DNA from: a virus
DNA length: 64,000 bases
Strand: one strand, 5' to 3'
Virus record (IMG/VR): IMGVR_UViG_3300008108_000337
Coordinates: 1-64,000 of that record
Part shown: positions 33,540-40,140 of the stretch, in pieces
Layout of the letters: every line of letters starts with the position of its first letter
Numbering within the stretch: the stretch's first letter is position 1
The notes under the pieces: generated by a model
Database searches by the model: none
The model's input: only the letters and a program-made list of their open reading frames with translations
What the model was told of the DNA's origin: nothing
Made by a program: the position numbers and the translations under genes

Positions 33540-34290
33540 CGGAAGGCCAAAAAAACCCTACGCCCATTGGAATCGAGCGTACCTCCTTTTCTCCCGTTTG
33601 GGGGTCTTCATATTCAAACTCCATTTTCACATCTGGTTGTATTTTTTTAATGTATTCTCTAAATGCTTTAGTATCTCTAGTTAAGAATTGGTTGTTGATA
33701 AAATTTGTGATAGCACCAGTATCAGTTTTACCATTTACAGAAACAATCATGTATCTATATCTAGTTGTTAATTCAGCACCTAAAGCACCTTTATTTAATC
33801 TTTGTAGTGATTTTATATCGGCATCTATCTTTTTTTCATCACCATGTGTCAATAATCTAAATTCTAATTGATTACCATTTGATGTTGTAAATTTATATTT
33901 ATTTTCTCGAGTTAATAAAGTAGTATCAACTTCTTTTACCTGAACTTTTGATAAATCAACAACTACATCTTCTTTTTCATCTAAATTGTTTGTAAGTTGA
34001 ATATTATATTCAGGTCCATATCCCAAAATACGAGTTGCTAACATAATAGCATTTTTATCACCAAGTAAAATATCATCAACATTGATTTTACTATCTACTA
34101 TAATAGATTCAAATAATTTATCTAAAACTATACCTTTTTTAATTAAATTTTGAGATGTTAAGATTTCTTCTTCTTTTGCAGTCATGTATTTAATTTCTAT
34201 TTGACCAGAAGAGAGAGGATTTGATTCAGGATAACATAATCCTTGAGATGGAAGTGAAATTACTTCGGTTGGAAAATCATAATTTGCCAT
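33535..34290 (-). CDS. gp26-like baseplate hub / tail assembly chaperone
   Basis: 251 aa. Starts MANYDFPTEVISLPSQGLCYPESN and contains GQIEIKYMTAKEEEILTSQNLI, LLGDKNAIMLATRILGYGPEYNI, LTHGDEKKIDADIKSLQ and AFREYIKKIQPDVKMEF, ending GVGFFWPSE. This order is known to me from T4-like phage gp26 proteins. By position (after the tube, before the tape measure) it also matches chaperone G of other tailed phages. The T-rich end of the gene holds the proposed frameshift site. Confidence 0.82.
   Translation of the reverse strand: MANYDFPTEVISLPSQGLCYPESNPLSSGQIEIKYMTAKEEEILTSQNLIKKGIVLDKLFESIIVDSKINVDDILLGDKNAIMLATRILGYGPEYNIQLTNNLDEKEDVVVDLSKVQVKEVDTTLLTRENKYKFTTSNGNQLEFRLLTHGDEKKIDADIKSLQRLNKGALGAELTTRYRYMIVSVNGKTDTGAITNFINNQFLTRDTKAFREYIKKIQPDVKMEFEYEDPQTGEKEVRSIPMGVGFFWPSE
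33549..33558 (-). promoter_or_regulatory. Slippery sequence GGGTTTTTTT (proposed -2/+1 frameshift site)
   Basis: Frame 0 reads GGG TTT TTT TGG CCT TCC GAG TAA; the other frame reads GGT TTT TTT GGC CTT CCG AGT AAT TAT. With seven T, tRNA-Phe can re-pair after slipping by -2 or +1, giving GVGFF(F)GLPSNYS. No downstream hairpin was clearly seen. Confidence 0.55.
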
Positions 34291-34316
34291 AATAAACCTT
34301 TATTTTGTTGTTTGTA

Positions 34317-34324
34317 TATAAATA
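34317..34324 (-). promoter_or_regulatory. Late-type promoter box TATTTATA for gp26-like gene
   Basis: Minus strand TTATATATTTATATACAAAC, 26 nt before the ATG and directly after the terminator at 34352-34374. Confidence 0.6.
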
Positions 34325-34351
34325 TATAAATTAAAAAAAGTTGAAAAAAAA

Positions 34352-34374
34352 AGAGTTCTCATTTCGAGAACTCT
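34352..34374 (-). terminator. Rho-independent terminator after the tail tube gene
   Basis: Nine-base-pair stem AGAGTTCTC / GAGAACTCT with a short loop, followed by nine T on the minus strand. Confidence 0.85.
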
Positions 34375-34400
34375 CTTGTATAAGAAAATGAAATAATGTA

Positions 34401-34892
34401 TTAGAATTCCAAGATTGCGTAATCGTAAGAAATTGTTAATTCGATTGTAGCAGGGTCGGTACCAGTTGCCCAATCCAAATCACCAAAGTTAGCTTGAGAA
34501 ATGAAAGCTCCTTTTAGAGTCCATTGTTCGATTTTATCACCCACAGGACCTAACATATAACATTGAATATCTTTTTTATACATATCAGCATATCCATTTC
34601 TACCAGTTAATGATTCGTGAGATAAACGTATCCACTCCATTACCGCTTGTGCTCCTGAAGGAACAATTGGGTCATAAAGAGTCATTGTAATATCTTGCCA
34701 CTCACCCTTGCCTTTAAGTTGTCTTTTTACGTTAATGTGATCCAGAGTAACCTTTTCAAATTGAATTGTAGGTCTTTGAGATGCTTTTATTAAATATGAA
34801 GGAATACCACCTACTTCGAAGATGAAGCGGTTCTTCATCTTCGGTTCGAAATTGGTATAGAACATATCGTTAAATTCTAATACTTCTGCCAT
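34401..34892 (-). CDS. Tail tube protein, gp19-like
   Basis: 163 aa, the T4 gp19 length. Contains NRFIFEVGGIPSYLIKASQRP, VKRQLKGKGEWQDITMTLYDPI, and the end DLDWATGTDPATIELTISYDYA, all as in T4-like tube proteins. It forms the inner rigid tube. Own late promoter, strong terminator; probably one of the most abundant products. Confidence 0.93.
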   Translation of the reverse strand: MAEVLEFNDMFYTNFEPKMKNRFIFEVGGIPSYLIKASQRPTIQFEKVTLDHINVKRQLKGKGEWQDITMTLYDPIVPSGAQAVMEWIRLSHESLTGRNGYADMYKKDIQCYMLGPVGDKIEQWTLKGAFISQANFGDLDWATGTDPATIELTISYDYAILEF

Positions 34893-34916
34893 TTTTTATT
34901 TTCTCCTATTATACTA

Positions 34917-34925
34917 ATAAATATA
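34917..34925 (-). promoter_or_regulatory. Late-type promoter (TATATTTATTAG) for the tube gene
   Basis: Minus strand AATTATATTTATTAGTATAATAGGAGAAA, 26 nt before the ATG; AGGAG ribosome-binding site follows. Confidence 0.6.
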
Positions 34926-34944
34926 ATTTTTTTTATTTTTTAAA

Positions 34945-37269
34945 TTATGAACTGAATGATGCACCAGTTGGTAAGATGTTGAAATCCAACACGATGAATT
35001 CAGCAGTTCTTGTTGGTTGTAAGAAAATCTGTCCAGCCAAGATGTTTCTATCAATTACATCAGGTGTATTGTTAGTTTCATCCATTACAACTCTGAATGC
35101 GAATAAACCTTGTCTTTGTTGGATTCCTTCCAAGTAAGGATTTACTGTATTCAAGAATCTTGAACGAGTTTGTGATGTATTTTGTTCGAATACCAAGTAT
35201 CTTGAAGTAGATGCAATGTATTTCTTAACTTTAATCAACAATCTTCTTACATTGATTCTATCCAATGCAGATGCTCTATCTTGAAGAGTTTTCTGTCCAA
35301 ATGCCACGATACCCTCTCCAGGGAATTGAGCGATTGGGTTTACTTTGTTCTCATATAGAGTATCTCTTTCAGCATGAGTTAATCTATTCAATACACTAAC
35401 TGCTCCAGTGATACCACCTCTATTCAAACCAGCTGGTGCGAACCATTCTGCTGCAATAGCATCATTGGCTGCGTAAATTCCTGGCATTAATACTGATGGT
35501 GGAACAATTGTTAATTTATTTGTTCTTGAATCGATTGTTTTAACCCAAGGGTAGTATGCACCTACATAGTTAGAATCTACATTTTGTGCTTCCAATGTTA
35601 CCAAATCAATTGAATCATCGTAATCACTCAATTCACCAATGTAGAATGCATCTTCTCTAGCTTCTACCATATCAACAATCTTATCGAATACATAAGAGTG
35701 TAATCTTCTAACAACACCAGGTGCAGCTACCAAGTTGATATCAAAATCATCAGGGTTAGATACTGCGTTAATAGCTTTTACATAAGCAATTGAACCACTT
35801 GTTGTAGGATTAGCTAAGTTAAATCCTTGTGAATTACCAGAACCCCATTCAGTATCATTATTTTTTGCCAAAGCGTGTTTTATAGTTGGAGATACTCCAT
35901 CAAATCCACCTTGGAATGCTACTGTAAATTGTCTTTTTGCAACATCAGTAGTGTTTGAACCAGTCAATAAATAATTAAATGGTGCATTATCAAATGTGAA
36001 ACTTGTATTTGAACCAGTACTAGCATTGTTTGGAATTGGTGCCAAGAAGTAGTTATTATCTACTCTTACAACTGCAGTTTCCAAATCTATACCCGAATAT
36101 CTAAATGTAGATGATGCATTGTTATCTGCAGAACCAGTTGAGAAAACAACTGCAGGTGTGATTGAATCTAATCCTCTTATTGGAGAATAATATGGTTGGT
36201 GTCCGAAAGGTCCTGCCGTAACTGGGAAAGAACCTTCTTCGGAAACTTCTACTCTAACCAATCTTGAACGATTCGTATAATCACCATTCATTGTCATTTT
36301 ACCATTCTCATCAATAGTGATGTTTTGGTCACCAATTACTTTTAAGATGTAATTTGGAGATAATGGATCTAAATTTACATTGTTGTAAGTTTCTAAAATA
36401 GATTTTCTTCTATCAGTATCAGAGTAACCTCTAATTACAATAGAGAAAGTTGCATAATCAGTTGCGTTTGATTCACCTGCTGCTTTTATATTAAAAATTG
36501 AAATTTTGTATTCAGTATTAGCATAAGTACCATCACCAATAGTATGGAAACGGAATAGTTGATGTGTTTCACCTGAAATTTCTTGTGATATAATCCAAGG
36601 AGTGGAAGCATAAGAACAATCTTGGTCTACAAAACTTTGTTCTCCTAAACTTACCAATGAAACTTCTGAACCAGATGATATATTAAATGTTGATATAGCT
36701 GCATTTTCAAAAAATTGAGATACATAAACACCCTTGGAACCTCTTGGATTTCCACCAAATACATCTGATAAATCATTTCCAGCAGTGTATAGGATAGATG
36801 CAGAGATTTCTGTGTTATATGCAGAATCAGAACCACTTAGTGTAATACTGAATGCAGAAGATGATTCTTGAGCATCAATAGAAGCAGTGATAGCATCACC
36901 GTTACCTGATGTTGTCCAGTGATGAGTTGATTTTAGAACACCAACTAATTTTTCTCCGTTTGAACCTGATACTTTAATACCAACAGTTCCTCGTTGAGTA
37001 TATCCACCGATATGACCAACACGAACAATAGTTACTGTTCCAGCTTCTCTTAAATAATTTTGAACCGCGTAACCAGTATAGTATGAACCATCTGGTGTAC
37101 CGAAAATTGATTCAAATTCTGATTGGGTGTTTACTACGGTTGGAACGAAAGCAGGTCCTTTAGCAAAAGGTCCAATTATTGCTGCTCCGATTTCACCAAT
37201 ACCTTGAGATAAAAATGATTGGTCATTTTCTCTTGTAAATACACCAGGTGATACAATCTTTTCTGCCAT
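34945..37269 (-). CDS. Tail sheath protein, gp18-like
   Basis: 774 aa. Starts MAEKIVSPGVFTRENDQSFLSQG and has GAAIIGPFAKGPAFVPT, a typical sheath N-terminus, and ends with the conserved C-terminal domain (GIVAFGQKTLQDRASALDRINVRRLLIKVKKYIA, DRNILAGQIFLQPTRTAEFIVLDFN). A large variable middle (residues ~130-480) faces outwards. It contracts to drive the tube into the host. Directly upstream of the tube gene, as in T4. Confidence 0.93.
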   Translation of the reverse strand: MAEKIVSPGVFTRENDQSFLSQGIGEIGAAIIGPFAKGPAFVPTVVNTQSEFESIFGTPDGSYYTGYAVQNYLREAGTVTIVRVGHIGGYTQRGTVGIKVSGSNGEKLVGVLKSTHHWTTSGNGDAITASIDAQESSSAFSITLSGSDSAYNTEISASILYTAGNDLSDVFGGNPRGSKGVYVSQFFENAAISTFNISSGSEVSLVSLGEQSFVDQDCSYASTPWIISQEISGETHQLFRFHTIGDGTYANTEYKISIFNIKAAGESNATDYATFSIVIRGYSDTDRRKSILETYNNVNLDPLSPNYILKVIGDQNITIDENGKMTMNGDYTNRSRLVRVEVSEEGSFPVTAGPFGHQPYYSPIRGLDSITPAVVFSTGSADNNASSTFRYSGIDLETAVVRVDNNYFLAPIPNNASTGSNTSFTFDNAPFNYLLTGSNTTDVAKRQFTVAFQGGFDGVSPTIKHALAKNNDTEWGSGNSQGFNLANPTTSGSIAYVKAINAVSNPDDFDINLVAAPGVVRRLHSYVFDKIVDMVEAREDAFYIGELSDYDDSIDLVTLEAQNVDSNYVGAYYPWVKTIDSRTNKLTIVPPSVLMPGIYAANDAIAAEWFAPAGLNRGGITGAVSVLNRLTHAERDTLYENKVNPIAQFPGEGIVAFGQKTLQDRASALDRINVRRLLIKVKKYIASTSRYLVFEQNTSQTRSRFLNTVNPYLEGIQQRQGLFAFRVVMDETNNTPDVIDRNILAGQIFLQPTRTAEFIVLDFNILPTGASFSS

Positions 37270-37312
37270 TTTATATTACTCCTTTATAATTTCAATTGTG
37301 TAATGATACGAA

Positions 37313-37320
37313 TATAAATA
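37313..37320 (-). promoter_or_regulatory. Late-type promoter box TATTTATA for the sheath gene
   Basis: Minus strand AATATTTATATTCG, about 44 nt before the ATG, with AAAGGAG in front of the start. Confidence 0.55.
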
Positions 37321-37348
37321 TTATTTACTTTTTGTAAAGAATATTTTT

Positions 37349-37630
37349 TTACTGATTAACCTGATTATTTATGGGAGTAAATATGCCAGTATTTGGGTCA
37401 TAATTACCATCACCATACTTTTCATTCAAACTTTTAAATAATTCTTGTTCTTTTTCTACTAAATCTTGATGTTGTTTGAATAGTTGAGTTTCAATTTCAT
37501 CTACTTCATCGTTTCTTCTTTTTCTCTCAACTGAAAGTTGTCCTAATTGAGTAAAAACGAGTTCAACATCGGTTTTTAATTGATTAATTGAATTGATTTC
37601 TTCTTGTGTAAACTTGATTTGTTCCATCAT
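37349..37630 (-). CDS. Small coiled-coil protein, 93 aa
   Basis: Starts MMEQIKFTQEEINSINQLKTDVELVFTQLGQLSVERKRR; nearly all heptads until residue ~75, then GDGNYDPNTGIFTPINN. Its own late-type promoter lies 30 nt upstream. Might be a fibre-sheath linker or assembly factor; unknown. Confidence 0.65.
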   Translation of the reverse strand: MMEQIKFTQEEINSINQLKTDVELVFTQLGQLSVERKRRNDEVDEIETQLFKQHQDLVEKEQELFKSLNEKYGDGNYDPNTGIFTPINNQVNQ

Positions 37631-37659
37631 TTTGATATATTTAGTTGTTATTTTTTATA

Positions 37660-37667
37660 TATAAATA
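37660..37667 (-). promoter_or_regulatory. Late-type promoter box TATTTATA for the coiled-coil gene
   Basis: Minus strand CATATATTTATATATAAAAA, 30 nt before the first ATG. Confidence 0.6.
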
Positions 37668-37709
37668 TATGAGGTTTCTCCAAACAACAAAAATAATAAT
37701 GATTATTTA

Positions 37710-38975
37710 TTAAGATGGAGTATCAATTTGAATAGTAGCAGACCATGCTCCTTTTAATCCTTGATCAATTGCCCTAACTCTGAAAAAACGAGTTCCTCCA
37801 AAAAGGCTAAGTACCTCTACAATATTTGTACTCCATTCATCTGCACTATGTGTAATAGTAGTAAATGTGTTAGTTGTAGCTAATTGCCACTCATAAGCAG
37901 TAATACCAGTAGTTCCAGTCGATGCAGGAGCAGTCCAAGTTACATTTGGTTGGGTGTATGAAACACTAGTCGGAGCACCAGGTGCAGGTAAATCAGTATG
38001 TGTATTACCACCTTTGTTGTGAGTAATATATCCATTTACCATATAGGTATCTTCTGATTCCACATCAATTGAGACAATTTCGGTTGTTTTTTCAACGATT
38101 TCTATTAAAGTAATATCAACTTCAGTTCCATCTCCTTTAACCAACTTATCACCTACCACTAAATTAAACATTTCTTTGAATAGATAATCACCACTTACTG
38201 AATCTTTTACCAACATTGGGTGTTCTGAAGTAGCAGTTACTTCTCCATTATTAATATCATAATAACGAGATGCAAAAGAATAAGTTAAATTAACAATAGT
38301 TACATCTTTTGGGGTAGTAGAAAGCGAATTAGTGGACCAATCCAAGAAAGTTCCATCTGAATCTTCACTTAAACCACCGATTGAGAACCCTTTTAGTAAA
38401 TCACCTTCATTTAAATCACCTGCTTCTACGATTGTTCCATCTGCAAGGGTTACTGGTGAATCGATAGTTAAACATAAAGCAGTTGAGTTTCCATCATATG
38501 AATCCACCGAATAAACGGTCTTTGTTCTTGCAGTGTTATATCTAACTGCGTGTTGATTGAATCCATCTGCGAAAGTTGCAGAAACTGTATGTAATAATAC
38601 TGGTTGTAAAACAGTTTGGGTAGGTGCATTTGTCATATTACCTACTGCTATAGTAGCAGAAACACCATTATTTGCAGAAACTGATAATTTATCACCACCG
38701 GTGATACCCCAAGTAACATTTGAACCTCTACCACTTATTTGAGAAAATCTACTACCCCCTCCAGTAGTTCCTAATGTATATGTCTCGGAGGTGTTTTCTA
38801 CTGCATAGGTAAATCCCGATACGTCATCTATTGAATCTACAGCGTAGAACGAAAGACCGGTTGTAACTGCAGAACCACGAATATTACCAAGTGAAACATT
38901 GGAATTTTGTGTAAATCCAGTTGCTCCTGCTAAATTATTGAGTGATAGAGTATCTCCTGAAGTAAGTGTTGGCAT
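37710..38975 (-). CDS. Tail protein with internal Hint (intein-like) domain and FnIII end
   Basis: 421 aa in three parts. Residues 1-165: beta-rich structural domain. Residues 168-320: Hint domain starting Cys168-Leu-Thr with DSPVTLADGTIVEAGDL, block B TSEHP (T249-H252), then VSIDVESEDTYMVNGYITHN ending His319-Asn320. The next residue is Lys321, not the Cys/Ser/Thr required for splicing. Residues ~330-421: a fibronectin type III domain (APTSVSYTQPNVTWTAPAS, YEWQLATT, FFRVRAID). Known Hint chemistry would allow Asn cyclisation and cleavage after 320 and thioester chemistry at Cys168. Probably a surface-exposed decoration or adhesin that matures by self-cleavage. No homing endonuclease is inserted. 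Confidence 0.8.
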   Translation of the reverse strand: MPTLTSGDTLSLNNLAGATGFTQNSNVSLGNIRGSAVTTGLSFYAVDSIDDVSGFTYAVENTSETYTLGTTGGGSRFSQISGRGSNVTWGITGGDKLSVSANNGVSATIAVGNMTNAPTQTVLQPVLLHTVSATFADGFNQHAVRYNTARTKTVYSVDSYDGNSTALCLTIDSPVTLADGTIVEAGDLNEGDLLKGFSIGGLSEDSDGTFLDWSTNSLSTTPKDVTIVNLTYSFASRYYDINNGEVTATSEHPMLVKDSVSGDYLFKEMFNLVVGDKLVKGDGTEVDITLIEIVEKTTEIVSIDVESEDTYMVNGYITHNKGGNTHTDLPAPGAPTSVSYTQPNVTWTAPASTGTTGITAYEWQLATTNTFTTITHSADEWSTNIVEVLSLFGGTRFFRVRAIDQGLKGAWSATIQIDTPS

Positions 38976-38984
38976 ATTTGTTCC

Positions 38985-39983
38985 TTATGTATTATAAATA
39001 TCAAGTAAATCATCTACCCACTTTTGTTTGTTTGAAAAATTCATTATCATAAATGATTTGATTTTATTAAACCAAAAACATTTTTCATCGTAAGGGGTTT
39101 CCAATAACTTATTATAAATATCAAGAAACTCCTTTTTAGTTGAAACTCGATATGGATACTCCAATTCTTTACACCAATTTGTGTGTATTATTGGTAGTTT
39201 TCCTCTATCTACTGCTTCAAATATAGAATATCCAAATGGTTCAGATGAAAACGCAGAATGAGAAATTCCCCAATTCATATTATAGAATTTATCTTTAAAA
39301 GTTGAATCGTAATGATATAATTTGGATTTTGATGTATCTATTTTGGCACCATTTTTCCAAATTGAGTTAAATTCAACTGAATTGGTAAAAATATAAGATT
39401 TTAACCCATCTAAATAGTGTGGATTCTTTCTACCTTCACATCTAGCAGCAAATCCTAAATTATTTGATTCTGAAAGTGGTAAATCCCATTTAAAATCATA
39501 AAAATTACGAATATTCTTGTTTGGAATCAAAATATCGTATAATCCTATCCAAATTGAGTGAGTTGCCCACTCATTTACTTGTGTTTCCCATGCAGAATCC
39601 AAATAAGGGTGCCAACCAAGTGAAGCATCGGTTCCAACTTGGGATTTTATGATATGGTCTACTGAATTATGAAGTATATTTGAGTGAATTTTGTGTTTAT
39701 TCTCCTCGATTACCTTCATTGGGGTGTAATGACCATGTAAAATGTTGATTCTCCTTGCATTTCTACAAATTTCTTCAACTTTTTGGATATTATCACCATG
39801 CCAATACGCTTCTATTGGAAATTGATAATTTTCGTGTCCTTTTGGTCTATTTCTATGGAGAATAAGGATGGGTTTTACCTTTAATTTAGGTACAATTAAT
39901 TCCATCCATAAGTTTACCCAAGTATCAGTTCCTGCATTTACCCAAGGACCTCCACCGGTTGTGTAATATACATCGTATATCAT
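38985..39983 (-). CDS. Putative glycosyltransferase (GT-B fold, GT4-like)
   Basis: 332 aa. The C-terminal half has SSEPFGYSIFEAVDRGKLPII, with the E-x7-E pair (E248, E256) typical of GT4 retaining enzymes, followed by YPYRVSTKKEFLDIYNKLL. The N-terminal half starts IYDVYYTTGGGPWVNAGTDTWV and includes INILHGHYTP. No signal peptide or membrane segment, so it acts in the cytoplasm. Sitting between two virion genes it may glycosylate fibre proteins; modification of DNA or host glycans is also possible. The donor sugar cannot be told. Confidence 0.75.
   Translation of the reverse strand: MIYDVYYTTGGGPWVNAGTDTWVNLWMELIVPKLKVKPILILHRNRPKGHENYQFPIEAYWHGDNIQKVEEICRNARRINILHGHYTPMKVIEENKHKIHSNILHNSVDHIIKSQVGTDASLGWHPYLDSAWETQVNEWATHSIWIGLYDILIPNKNIRNFYDFKWDLPLSESNNLGFAARCEGRKNPHYLDGLKSYIFTNSVEFNSIWKNGAKIDTSKSKLYHYDSTFKDKFYNMNWGISHSAFSSEPFGYSIFEAVDRGKLPIIHTNWCKELEYPYRVSTKKEFLDIYNKLLETPYDEKCFWFNKIKSFMIMNFSNKQKWVDDLLDIYNT
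38993..39000 (-). promoter_or_regulatory. Late-type promoter box TATTTATA inside the end of the glycosyltransferase gene
   Basis: Minus strand TTGATATTTATAATACATAAGGAAC; the box encodes the Ile-Tyr-Asn of the upstream C-terminus and lies about 18 nt before the Hint gene ATG. Could be chance in AT-rich DNA. Confidence 0.4.
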
Positions 39984-39989
39984 TTAACT

Positions 39990-40140
39990 TTATTTTTTTA
40001 CTATAATTCTTCCTGAAAAATTACCTGAAAAAGTTATATCAAGAGCATTTGCTGAAGTTGATTCTATAATTGAAGGTAATTCTTGTCTTTTTGTTGAAGT
40101 ATTCCAAGCTTGAACTATTGGATATTCTTCGTTTAAGTTA
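39990..40140 (-). pseudogene. Orphan fibre C-terminus, out of frame
   Basis: The frame reads HNLNEEYPIVQAWNTSTKRQ, continues to NALDITFSGNFSGRIIVKK and stops at 39990. It aligns with the THNFNTKNVIISVYENNDTQ...SGYIVVAKGG domain inside the 845-aa fibre just upstream and in the 214-aa protein, so it is the end of a similar domain. It has no start codon and is joined to the 845-aa ORF in another frame at NFNT/THNLN. Confidence 0.7.
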
